DNA of 48,164 nucleotides from contig DKDP01000024.1 of the NCBI GenBank assembly GCA_002449395.1, forward strand, positions 55,101 to 103,264, written 5' to 3'. This document shows, one piece after another, positions 17,214 to 24,295 of this stretch. This DNA comes from Ruminococcaceae bacterium UBA6845. Lineage in GTDB: Bacteria; Bacillota; Clostridia; Oscillospirales; Acutalibacteraceae. The notes beneath the pieces were generated by a model, which saw nothing but the letters and a program-made list of their open reading frames with translations, searched no databases and was not told where the DNA came from. The position numbers and the translations under genes are program-made. How positions within the stretch are numbered: position 1 is the first letter of the stretch; every line of letters begins with the position of its first letter.

Positions 17214-18128
17214 ATGGCATACCGTACTTTAAATGAGATAAATAAAAGCGTTGCGTCGGATGTCGGTGCGTTTATCGAGTCGGCGGAGGACGGCTTTGAC
17301 CGTTCGGTCTCGTCCCTCGTTGACAATTTTATTTCCGACTGCGACTGTGATATTGTTCTGCTTGCAGGTCCGAGCTCATCGGGTAAAACCACAACTGCGG
17401 GCAAAATTGTGCAGAAAATAAGGGAAAGCGGTCGGACAGCTTACACACTCTCTTTGGACGATTATTATCACAATGCTGCCGATATTCCGCTGACGAAGAA
17501 GGGCGTCAAGGACTTTGAAAATGTCAATGCACTTGACATAGAGCTCATTCATCAGACGTTCAGCGATCTTATCGAGAACAGGAAAGCAGAAATTCCCGAG
17601 TTTGACTTTATGAGCGGAACGAGAAAAAAAGAGATGAAAACCCTTGAACTTGGGAAGAACGATGTGATAATCGTTGAGGGTATTCATGCGCTTAACCCGA
17701 TCATCACTCAGGGGCTTGACGAAAATCACATTTACAAGGTCTATATCAGCGTTTCGTCAAGAATTACTGACGACGACGGCAATGTCGTTTTCAGCAAGAG
17801 AAGTCTCCGTCTTATTCGCAGAATGATACGTGACTATCATTACAGAAACACATCGGTTGAAAAAACCTTTTCCCAGTGGCCTGAGGTCTTGAAGGGTGAG
17901 GATAAATATATCTTCCCGTTTGAGAAGAACGCACGTTTCAGAATTGATTCGTTTCACCCGTATGAATCCTGCCTTTTCAGAAATGAGGCTGTTGAACTTT
18001 TGGACACGGTGGGGGAGGACAGCAGATTTTATCCCCTTGCAACGGAGCTTAAAAATGATTTTTCAAGGCTTCGCCCGATAGATTTATCAAAATTACCCGA
18101 TAATTCCCTGCTGAGAGAGTTTATATAA
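17214..18128 (+). CDS. Uridine kinase-like nucleoside kinase (P-loop)
   Basis: This 304-residue cytosolic kinase belongs to the uridine kinase/phosphoribulokinase family. The P-loop LLAGPSSSGKTTT is at about residues 49-61, and the substrate-side motif SLDDYYHNAADIP and IIVEGIHALNP follow in the usual order. Clostridial relatives often carry an N-terminal TGS/threonyl-tRNA-synthetase-like region; here only about 45 residues precede the P-loop, so this is the short form. The phosphorylated nucleoside is not certain. The start codon directly abuts the hemZ stop. Confidence 0.85.
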   Translation: MAYRTLNEINKSVASDVGAFIESAEDGFDRSVSSLVDNFISDCDCDIVLLAGPSSSGKTTTAGKIVQKIRESGRTAYTLSLDDYYHNAADIPLTKKGVKDFENVNALDIELIHQTFSDLIENRKAEIPEFDFMSGTRKKEMKTLELGKNDVIIVEGIHALNPIITQGLDENHIYKVYISVSSRITDDDGNVVFSKRSLRLIRRMIRDYHYRNTSVEKTFSQWPEVLKGEDKYIFPFEKNARFRIDSFHPYESCLFRNEAVELLDTVGEDSRFYPLATELKNDFSRLRPIDLSKLPDNSLLREFI

Positions 18129-18159
18129 GGTTATTTTTTATTAAATTTTCTAAAAAATG

Positions 18160-18188
18160 TTGATAAATAAGGAATGTTATGGTAAAAT
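18160..18188 (+). promoter_or_regulatory. Promoter of the spoVB-mazG cluster
   Basis: TTGATA at 18160-18165 and TAAAAT at 18183-18188 with a 17-bp spacer, in the AT-rich gap after the kinase gene. A short GC-rich hairpin (CCGC/GCGG at 18197-18208) and five T at 18213-18217 follow, which could be a weak leader attenuator. Confidence 0.65.
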
Positions 18189-18266
18189 AATCGTTGCCGC
18201 TTTTGCGGTGGCTTTTTAAAACTGGTACGTCATTTACATAAACAATACTGAACGGGAGGAAAAATA

Positions 18267-20051
18267 ATGGCTGACGGAAAGTCCGGTGTAAAGTCTCAGT
18301 CGCTTCTCAGCGGAGCCTTTATTCTTGTTGTCGCCACGGTCCTTGTAAAGGTCATCGGCGCACTTTTCAAGATACCGCTTTCGATGCTGATCGGCGAGGT
18401 CGGACGAGGATATTTCAGCACAGCCTATGAAATTTACACCCCGTTGTATTCAATCTCAATGGCAGGACTTCCCGTTGCGGTTTCAAGGCTTGTTGCCAAG
18501 GAAAGATCACTCGGTCATTTCCGTGACGTGAGGATGATAAGACGAGTTTCCGCCCGTCTTTTCGTGATGATGGGAGCTATCGGAACGGTTCTTCTGCTTT
18601 TGATCGCTTACCCGTACACAAGGTTCATCGTCAAATATGTCGAAAATGTCTATTGCGTGCTTGCAATAGCGCCGTCGATATTCTTCTGCTGCTGTATGTC
18701 GACATACAGGGGCTATTATGAGGGCTTGCAGAATATGCTGCCGACCGCCGTCTCGGAGGTAATTGAGGTTATCGGAAAACTGATTGTCGGTCTCGGTGCG
18801 AGCTATGCACTGCTTAAAGCCGAGCTGGCGAAGTTTGAAGCGGGTCAGCCTGTTTTCGGCGCAGTCAGAGCAACCAAGGAGGACGCCCTTGCGGCGATAT
18901 ATCCCTTTGCGGCAACGACCGCCGTTCTCGGAGTTACATCCGGAACGATCCTCGGACTGATTTATCTTATCCTCAGGCACAAAATAAAGGGTGACGGAAT
19001 TACAAAGGCGGAGCTTCTTGCGTCGCCGAAGCCTGCGAGCGGATCGTCGCTTGCAAAAATTATAGTTATGACGGCTTTGCCGATTGCGGCAAGCTCACTT
19101 GTTACGAATATTACAAATCTTATTGACGCCGCAACAATTCAGGCTCGGCTCAAATACGCCGTTGAAAAAGCGCCTGATGTTATCTATGCGCTTTACGGCA
19201 CCGAGTTTGAAACAATGAAGGTTGCGGACTCGCAGATCGTTAAATATATTTACGGAATTTATAACGAGGTTCTTGATTTTAAAAATCTCATTCCGACGAT
19301 CACAATGACTCTCGGAATCAGTGCCATTCCCGTGCTTTCGGCGGCGTGGGCAAATCAGCAGACACACAGCATCAAGGTTGCCGTTGAATCGGTTATCCGT
19401 GTTACTATGCTCATATCCCTGCCGACGGGTTTCGGTCTTGCGGCGGTATCGTATTCACTGCTGGATACATTTTATCCTGCCGCAACGGCGAGCATAGGTG
19501 CAACGATACTTGCGGTTTACGGCTGTACGATGTTTGTTTTCGCCGTTTCGTCACCGATCACAAGTATGCTTCAGGGTCTCGGCAGGACGGATATCCCGCT
19601 GAAGTCGCTCGTTGTCGGAGCGGTCATTAAAATTGTTCTCAACTATATTCTTATCGGCAATCCGCACATCAATATCAACGGTGCGCCGATTGCGTCAATT
19701 GCGTGTTATCTCGTCGTTGTTCTGATAAACCTTTACAGTATTATCAAGATAACGGGCGTGAAGATAAATTTCGGCTCGGTATTTATCAAGCCGTGTATTT
19801 GTTCGGGCATCAGTGCGGTGGTTGCTTTCCTTACAAATCTTGTTTTCGGAAAGTTCCTCGGCAATATCGGAAATCCCGACAGTGTGATGAACGGAAACAC
19901 AATTGCACTTATCATTGCCGTTATAGCGGCGGTAATTGCGTATGTAATAACAATACTTCTTTTCAAGGGTATTTCAAGGGATGATCTTCTTATGATACCG
20001 AAAGGAGAAAAAATTGCCGAAACCCTTGAAAAACGTGGATTTTTAGGTTAA
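18267..20051 (+). CDS. spoVB: SpoVB-like MOP-superfamily lipid flippase
   Basis: This 594-residue polytopic membrane protein belongs to the MATE/MOP superfamily, which flips lipid-linked sugars and peptidoglycan precursors. The start LLSGAFILVVATVLVKVIGA, then FKIPLSMLIGEVGRGYFSTA, matches the SpoVB/YabM group. Its position directly before mazG (yabN) is the same as yabM in B. subtilis. A role in spore cortex or wall precursor export is therefore likely but not proven. GGGAGG precedes ATG 18267. A stretch of about 40 residues (FEAGQPVFGAVRATKED region) is inserted between membrane segments. Confidence 0.87.
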   Translation: MADGKSGVKSQSLLSGAFILVVATVLVKVIGALFKIPLSMLIGEVGRGYFSTAYEIYTPLYSISMAGLPVAVSRLVAKERSLGHFRDVRMIRRVSARLFVMMGAIGTVLLLLIAYPYTRFIVKYVENVYCVLAIAPSIFFCCCMSTYRGYYEGLQNMLPTAVSEVIEVIGKLIVGLGASYALLKAELAKFEAGQPVFGAVRATKEDALAAIYPFAATTAVLGVTSGTILGLIYLILRHKIKGDGITKAELLASPKPASGSSLAKIIVMTALPIAASSLVTNITNLIDAATIQARLKYAVEKAPDVIYALYGTEFETMKVADSQIVKYIYGIYNEVLDFKNLIPTITMTLGISAIPVLSAAWANQQTHSIKVAVESVIRVTMLISLPTGFGLAAVSYSLLDTFYPAATASIGATILAVYGCTMFVFAVSSPITSMLQGLGRTDIPLKSLVVGAVIKIVLNYILIGNPHININGAPIASIACYLVVVLINLYSIIKITGVKINFGSVFIKPCICSGISAVVAFLTNLVFGKFLGNIGNPDSVMNGNTIALIIAVIAAVIAYVITILLFKGISRDDLLMIPKGEKIAETLEKRGFLG

Positions 20052-20057
20052 AATATT

Positions 20058-20861
20058 ATGGATATGAAAAACGGATTTGAATTTAAAGAAAAATATAATG
20101 TTTATGACCTCGTTGAGATAATGCGTGTTCTGCGTTCCGAGGGCGGCTGCCCGTGGGATATCAAGCAGACTCACGAGAGCATTAAGAAAAATCTCATTGA
20201 GGAAACATACGAGACGATTGAGGCGATCAACAAGAAAGATCCCGATATGCTTCGTGAGGAGTTGGGCGACGTCCTTATGCAGGTCGTTTTCCATTCACAG
20301 ATCGAGGCTGAAAAGGGTGTTTTCAATATCGACGATGTTGCCGATGAAAACTGCAAGAAGCTCATTGAGCGCCATCCGCACGTTTTCGGCGAGGTTAATG
20401 TCAACGGTGTTGACGATGTTCTGACAAATTGGGACGCAATTAAACGAAAGACTAAGGGTCAGAAATCCACTTCGGAGGCGATAGATTCGATCCCGAGAGA
20501 ACTGCCTGCTCTGATGAGAGCGACTAAGGTTCAGTCAAAGGCGGCAAAGGCAGGCTTTGACTGGGATGATGTGAGCGGAGCTCTCGATAAGCTCAGCGAG
20601 GAAATTGCCGAGCTCAAGGCGGCAATTGCGAATAAAGATAAGGAAAACATAAACGAGGAGTTAGGAGATGTCCTTTTCTCTGCGGTTAATGTTTCGAGAT
20701 TTATTGATGTCGATGCCGAGGAATCTCTTACCGATGCGACGGACAAATTCGTTTCACGTTTTAAGACGGTTGAGAAACTTGCAAAAGAGAGAAATATTGA
20801 TATGAAAGAGTCGGATATTGAGACTCTCGACAGGCTTTGGGATGAAGCAAAGCACGGTTAA
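20058..20861 (+). CDS. mazG: Nucleoside triphosphate pyrophosphohydrolase MazG (YabN C-terminal type)
   Basis: This 267-residue cytosolic enzyme hydrolyses NTPs to NMP and pyrophosphate. Two MazG units are visible: residues 15-115 with CPWDIKQTHESIKKNLIEE and EELGDVLMQVVFH, and residues 165-245 with AGFDWDDVSGALDKLSEEI and EELGDVLFSAVN. The EExxE and ExxD metal ligands are present in both. B. subtilis YabN has an extra methylase domain, absent here. ATG 20064 is an alternative start. It follows spoVB by 6 bp. Confidence 0.94.
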   Translation: MDMKNGFEFKEKYNVYDLVEIMRVLRSEGGCPWDIKQTHESIKKNLIEETYETIEAINKKDPDMLREELGDVLMQVVFHSQIEAEKGVFNIDDVADENCKKLIERHPHVFGEVNVNGVDDVLTNWDAIKRKTKGQKSTSEAIDSIPRELPALMRATKVQSKAAKAGFDWDDVSGALDKLSEEIAELKAAIANKDKENINEELGDVLFSAVNVSRFIDVDAEESLTDATDKFVSRFKTVEKLAKERNIDMKESDIETLDRLWDEAKHG

Positions 20862-20889
20862 GGTTACAATTAATTTAAGTAAATGATAG

Positions 20890-20927
20890 CTTCAAATCGA
20901 CCGATAGGTGCATCGGAGAGCTTGAAG
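20890..20927 (+). promoter_or_regulatory. Two-tier stem-loop in the HU leader
   Basis: CTTCAA at 20890-20895 pairs with TTGAAG at 20922-20927, and inside it CCGAT at 20901-20905 pairs with ATCGG at 20912-20916. It lies 30 bp before the hup start codon and has no T-run, so it may tune stability or translation of the hup mRNA. Confidence 0.45.
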
Positions 20928-20957
20928 ATTTCATAATAAAAAACTGGAGGAATTACA

Positions 20958-21230
20958 ATGAATAAGACAGAATTTATCAACGCAGTAGCCGCTAAGGGCG
21001 AGATGGACAAGAAGGCTGCCGAGAAGGCAGTTAACGCTGTTATCGCTGCAACAACAGACGCACTCAAAAACGGTGAGAAGATCCAGCTTGTTGGCTTCGG
21101 CACATTCGAGATCAGAGAGCGCTCAGAGAAGCAGGCTCGCAACCCGAGAACAGGCGAGACAATGACTGTTCCGGCAAGCAAGGTTCCCGCTTTCAAGGCA
21201 GGCAAGGCTCTCAAGGACGCTGTTAAATAA
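20958..21230 (+). CDS. hup: HU-family DNA-binding protein
   Basis: This 90-residue basic protein is a histone-like dimer that bends DNA. It has the full HU pattern: MNKTEFINAVAAKGEMDKKAAEKAVNA-type N-terminus, GFGTFEIRERSEKQARNPRTG DNA-binding arm and a KAGKALKDAVK end. GGAGG lies 8 bases before the ATG. Its codons are strongly biased to highly expressed forms, unlike its neighbours. It sits between mazG and rqcP and has its own terminator. Confidence 0.97.
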   Translation: MNKTEFINAVAAKGEMDKKAAEKAVNAVIAATTDALKNGEKIQLVGFGTFEIRERSEKQARNPRTGETMTVPASKVPAFKAGKALKDAVK

Positions 21231-21253
21231 TTCTATTTGGTTCTATTGTATGC

Positions 21254-21285
21254 GGCAGGACAGTTTTGTCCTGCCACCGCTTTTT
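21254..21285 (+). terminator. Intrinsic terminator after hup
   Basis: GGCAGGAC at 21254-21261 pairs perfectly with GTCCTGCC at 21268-21275 and is followed by ACCGC and five T. The next gene starts 16 bp after the T-run, so it acts as an intercistronic terminator or attenuator. Confidence 0.82.
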
Positions 21286-21300
21286 CAGGAGGACAGAGTA

Positions 21301-21543
21301 ATGAGGCTGGACAAATATCTTAAGGTTTCCAGAGTTATTAAGCGCAGAACGATTGCAAACGAGGTGTGCGATGCAAAGCACGTCCTTGTAAACGGCAAGA
21401 TTGCCCGTGCTTCATATGACGTAAAGGAAAACGACATCATTGAAATAACGATGGGATCAAACGTTACAAAAATTCAGGTTGCCAAAGTCACAGAGCACGC
21501 AACGAAGGATGATGCGTCGCTTATGTACAGAGTAATTGACTGA
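21301..21543 (+). CDS. rqcP: S4-domain RNA-binding protein RqcP (YabO)
   Basis: This 80-residue protein has the S4 fold almost alone: MRLDKYLKVSRVIKRRTIANE then AKHVLVNGKIA and VKENDIIEI. RqcP stabilises P-site tRNA on split 50S ribosomes during alanine tailing in ribosome quality control. The neighbourhood (mazG before, yabP after) matches yabO. The frame opens at 21250, but AGGAGG lies just before ATG 21301, which gives the expected N-terminus. Confidence 0.92.
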   Translation: MRLDKYLKVSRVIKRRTIANEVCDAKHVLVNGKIARASYDVKENDIIEITMGSNVTKIQVAKVTEHATKDDASLMYRVID

Positions 21544-21561
21544 TGTAATATGTTCAGACTT

Positions 21562-21591
21562 CGCCTCATATATTTATATGAGGTGTTTTTT
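21562..21591 (+). terminator. Terminator-like hairpin containing the yabP ribosome-binding site
   Basis: Left arm 21562-21571 pairs with right arm 21576-21585 (CGCCTCATAT with ATATGAGGTG, one G-U pair). Six T follow directly at 21586-21591 and the yabP ATG is the next base. The GAGGTG at 21580-21585 is the only ribosome-binding site for yabP and is buried in the right arm. Confidence 0.7.
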
Positions 21592-21855
21592 ATGTCTGAA
21601 ACGTTGATGCACGATATCGTAATTGAAAATAGACAAAAACTGACTGCGACGGGGATTGAAAACGTTGACAGCTATGAGGATGACTGCATTATTGCGCAGA
21701 GTGAGTGCGGCGAAATTGTAATTAAGGGTCACGATCTTAAAATAAGCAGACTTTCTGTCGAGACAGGGGATATGACCGTTGACGGCGGCATTGACTCCGT
21801 GAGCTACAATGCGCCGAAGGTCAGCGGCAGTTTCCTCAGCAGGGTATTCAGATGA
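21592..21855 (+). CDS. yabP: Sporulation protein YabP
   Basis: This 87-residue protein matches YabP, a spore-formation protein linked to YabQ. Recognisable parts are HDIVIENRQKLTATGIENVDSYEDDCI and GEIVIKGHDLKISRLSVETGDM. A frame is open from 21550, but that start lies in the hairpin's left flank and lacks a ribosome-binding site; ATG 21592 gives MSETLMHDIV, the normal beginning. The stop overlaps the yabQ start by 4 bp. Confidence 0.9.
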   Translation: MSETLMHDIVIENRQKLTATGIENVDSYEDDCIIAQSECGEIVIKGHDLKISRLSVETGDMTVDGGIDSVSYNAPKVSGSFLSRVFR

Positions 21856-22385
21856 TTGATTATCTTCCCAAAACGTCCGAACAACTGCTCGGATTGCTGT
21901 ATTCGTTCGGAATCGGACTTGCGCTCGGCTTTATATATGAATTGATTCGTCTTATTTTTTTCATACTGTCAGGAAGTGATAAAAAATTCACTCTTGCAAG
22001 GGATATAATGTTTTTGCTTCTCTGCCTAACGGTGACGTTTTTCTTTTTTCTTGTTCGGTATAACGGCAAGGTTATGTTTTATGCCGTGCTCGGTGAGGCA
22101 GTGGGCGGATATGCGGCGTTCAAGGCGGTTGACCCGTTTGTAACGTTCCTTTTAAAGAAAAAACTGCGGCGAGTAAGGAAAAGGATGATTAAAATTTGTA
22201 CTGCGATTAAAGAAAAAATCGCCTCTTTCGTCAAAAAAATCCAAAGTAAAGAAAAAAATATTATAAAAGACGAAAAAAATTCCGAAAATGACTTGCATAA
22301 TCGACACAATATAGTGTATAATCAATCCGTAACGGTGTGCCCGTTGCAAGAAGAAATTCAGAATCGAGGTGACGAAAATGGCTGA
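21852..22385 (+). CDS. yabQ: Sporulation membrane protein YabQ
   Basis: This 177-residue protein has four or so hydrophobic segments in its first 100 residues (LLGLLYSFGIGLALGFIYEL, the YabQ hallmark, through VRYNGKVMFYAVLGEAVGGY). A lysine-rich cytosolic tail from about residue 105 to the end follows. YabQ is needed for spore cortex formation in B. subtilis. It overlaps yabP by 4 bp and divIC by 8 bp. Confidence 0.88.
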   Translation: MIDYLPKTSEQLLGLLYSFGIGLALGFIYELIRLIFFILSGSDKKFTLARDIMFLLLCLTVTFFFFLVRYNGKVMFYAVLGEAVGGYAAFKAVDPFVTFLLKKKLRRVRKRMIKICTAIKEKIASFVKKIQSKEKNIIKDEKNSENDLHNRHNIVYNQSVTVCPLQEEIQNRGDENG

Positions 22386-22671
22386 AAAGAAGAAACGCAA
22401 GCGCAGCTTTATTGTTTCATTCTGCATTATTGCGCTCTGCGCATATTTCGCCATTTCGTTGATAACCACCCATAGGGATATAAAAAAGGTCAAAGCCGAG
22501 ACGGCTGAGGTCAAAGCGTCGGTAACCGAGGTACTTGCGGAAAATAAAAAGCTTCAGGGTTACATAAACGGCGATAAAAAGGATGAATACGTCGAGAAGA
22601 TCGCAAGAGATAAGCTCGGATATGTTAAGCCGGGTGAGCACGTCTATTATGATGTCTCTGTGAACGATTGA
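22378..22671 (+). CDS. divIC: Septum formation initiator DivIC/FtsB-like
   Basis: This 97-residue bitopic protein has a basic N-terminus, one membrane segment (FIVSFCIIALCAYFAISLI, about residues 11-29) and an extracytoplasmic coiled coil ending in the DivIC motif DEYVEKIARDKLGYVKPGE. It works in the divisome with FtsL/DivIB. A GTG at 22369 is in frame, but GAGGTG at 22366-22371 is the ribosome-binding site for ATG 22378. Confidence 0.9.
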   Translation: MAEKKKRKRSFIVSFCIIALCAYFAISLITTHRDIKKVKAETAEVKASVTEVLAENKKLQGYINGDKKDEYVEKIARDKLGYVKPGEHVYYDVSVND

Positions 22672-22704
22672 CGTTTCGTAATAAAATAGAGGAGTTCGCA
22701 TTTT

Positions 22705-23148
22705 ATGCAGTTGGAAGTTGGTTCAATAGTTGAGGGAAAAGTAACCGGTTTTACATCTTTCGGAGCCTTTGTCGATCTTGACGGCGGCAAAAAGGGAATG
22801 GTACATATTTCCGAGGTGGCTACGGAATTTGTAAAGGACATCAAGGATCATCTTAAAGTCGGTCAGCAGGTAAAGGTAAAGGTGCTTTCAATCGCCGATG
22901 ACGGCAAGATCAGCCTTTCAATCAGAAAAGCTGTCGAACAGCCGAAGCCGCAGAGACCGAAGTCAACTCAGCAGAGAAGACCTGCGGCAAATGTCTGGCA
23001 GGGAAACAAGAGCACGGATAACCAGCCTCAGTCTTTTGAAAGTATGATGGCAAAGTTTAAGCAGGTAAGCGACGAGAAGATGTCGGATCTGAAGCGTGAC
23101 TCCAAGCACGGCGGCGGATACAACCGCCGTGGCACCAATAAGCTGTAA
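22705..23148 (+). CDS. yabR: S1-domain RNA-binding protein YabR
   Basis: This 147-residue protein has one S1 domain in its first about 75 residues (LEVGSIVEGKVTGFTSFGAFVDL, KGMVHISEVA, VGQQVKVKVLSI). A long basic, proline- and glutamine-rich tail ends in GYNRRGTNKL. It matches YabR, the usual gene after divIC. The tail is probably disordered and RNA-binding. AGAGGAG precedes the ATG. Confidence 0.92.
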   Translation: MQLEVGSIVEGKVTGFTSFGAFVDLDGGKKGMVHISEVATEFVKDIKDHLKVGQQVKVKVLSIADDGKISLSIRKAVEQPKPQRPKSTQQRRPAANVWQGNKSTDNQPQSFESMMAKFKQVSDEKMSDLKRDSKHGGGYNRRGTNKL

Positions 23149-23155
23149 TTGATTT

Positions 23156-23184
23156 CAGGAGCAGGTTTCTGCTCCTGTTTTTTT
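23156..23184 (+). terminator. Intrinsic terminator of the yab cluster
   Basis: CAGGAGCAG at 23156-23164 pairs perfectly with CTGCTCCTG at 23169-23177 around a GTTT loop, followed by seven T. Confidence 0.92.
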
Positions 23185-23188
23185 AAGC

Positions 23189-23344
23189 AACCGCTAATTA
23201 GCTTGCAGCACAATTCTCAGCAGATATTTTGCTGCCGGAAACGCCAAAAATGCTCGTTAATACACAAAGTATTGCCTGCGCTTTTTGACGCTCCCAACAA
23301 CAAACTATCTTGCTGATAATCGCACTTCAAGCTAATCAGCGGTC
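23189..23344. repeat. 156-bp segment with 20-bp imperfect terminal inverted repeats
   Basis: The left end 23189-23208 and right end 23325-23344 are inverted repeats matching at 17 of 20 positions (core CCGCTxATTAGCTT). No protein is encoded. An 18-bp direct repeat GCTTGCAGCACAATTCTC occurs at 23201-23218 and again at 23373-23390. It could be a small non-autonomous mobile element or a structured regulatory region. Confidence 0.5.
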
Positions 23345-23401
23345 GCCCGAAAAATAAGGCAAGTTTGAAAATGCTTGCAGCACAATTCTCGGCGGCTGAT
23401 A

Positions 23402-23407
23402 TATAAT
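23402..23407 (+). promoter_or_regulatory. Probable -10 box of the fumarase alpha gene
   Basis: A perfect TATAAT lies 30 bases before the start codon. No good -35 is found at 17 bp; TTGCAG at 23375-23380 is 21 bp away and is part of the second 18-bp direct repeat, so an activator may be involved. Confidence 0.4.
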
Positions 23408-23436
23408 CGGAATAGCGAAACATATAGGTGATAAAA

Positions 23437-24282
23437 TTGAGAGAAATAGATGTTAAGGATATAAGCAAGGCTGTTGAAAAGCTTTGCATAAAAGCGAATA
23501 AAATTTTGCCGAGCGATCTTGCAGACACGATAGGTAAATGTCGCTCCTGCGAAAGCAATTCGCTTGCACAGAGTGTTCTCGGAGATATTGAGGAGAACCT
23601 TGAGGCGGCTAAGGAGCTTGATATACCGATATGCCAGGATACCGGAATGGCTGTCGTTTTCCTTGATATAGGACAGGATGTTCATTTCGTCGGCGGCAGT
23701 CTTTATGATGCTGTTAACGAGGGCGTGCACAACGGATATGTGAACGGTTATCTGCGTTGCTCTGTTGTCGGCGATCCTCTCAGAAGAATCAACACAAAGG
23801 ACAACACACCTGCCGTTATCCATACGAACATCGTTGACGGGGATGAGGTAAAAATAACCGTTGCGCCGAAAGGCTTCGGAAGCGAGAATATGAGCTGCCT
23901 TAAAATGATGACTCCCGCACGCGGCAGAGAGGATATTATTGAGTATGTCCTCGAATGTGTAAGGATGGCAGGCGGAAATCCGTGCCCTCCGATTGTTCTC
24001 GGTATCGGCATAGGCGGGGATTTTGAACAGTGTGCATATCTTGCAAAAAAGGCGCTGTGCAGAAGCGTTTCGCAGAAGAATCCCGATGAGTTCTATGCCG
24101 AAATGGAAGCGGAGATACTTGACCGGATCAACAGCGAGACGAATGTCGGACCTATGGGATTCGGCGGAGACACAACGACTCTTTCCGTTGCAATAGAAAC
24201 TGCTCCGACACATATCGCCGGACTTCCCGTTGCAGTGAACTTCGGCTGTCACGTAACACGACATGCAAGTACAAAAATATGA
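23437..24282 (+). CDS. fumA: Fumarate hydratase (class I, iron-sulfur) alpha subunit
   Basis: This 281-residue protein matches the alpha subunit of two-subunit class I fumarases/L(+)-tartrate dehydratases, which convert fumarate and malate. Candidate 4Fe-4S ligands are C66 in PICQDTGM, the Cys in GGNPCPPIVLGIGIGG and that in DFEQC. The end motif GFGGDTTTLSVAIE is also typical. The frame is open from GTG 23428, but AGGTG at 23426-23430 is correctly spaced from TTG 23437, which gives the family start MREIDV. The beta subunit, usually the next gene, is not next to it and is not in the window. Confidence 0.88.
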   Translation: MREIDVKDISKAVEKLCIKANKILPSDLADTIGKCRSCESNSLAQSVLGDIEENLEAAKELDIPICQDTGMAVVFLDIGQDVHFVGGSLYDAVNEGVHNGYVNGYLRCSVVGDPLRRINTKDNTPAVIHTNIVDGDEVKITVAPKGFGSENMSCLKMMTPARGREDIIEYVLECVRMAGGNPCPPIVLGIGIGGDFEQCAYLAKKALCRSVSQKNPDEFYAEMEAEILDRINSETNVGPMGFGGDTTTLSVAIETAPTHIAGLPVAVNFGCHVTRHASTKI

Positions 24283-24295
24283 GAGGAAGAGGTAA

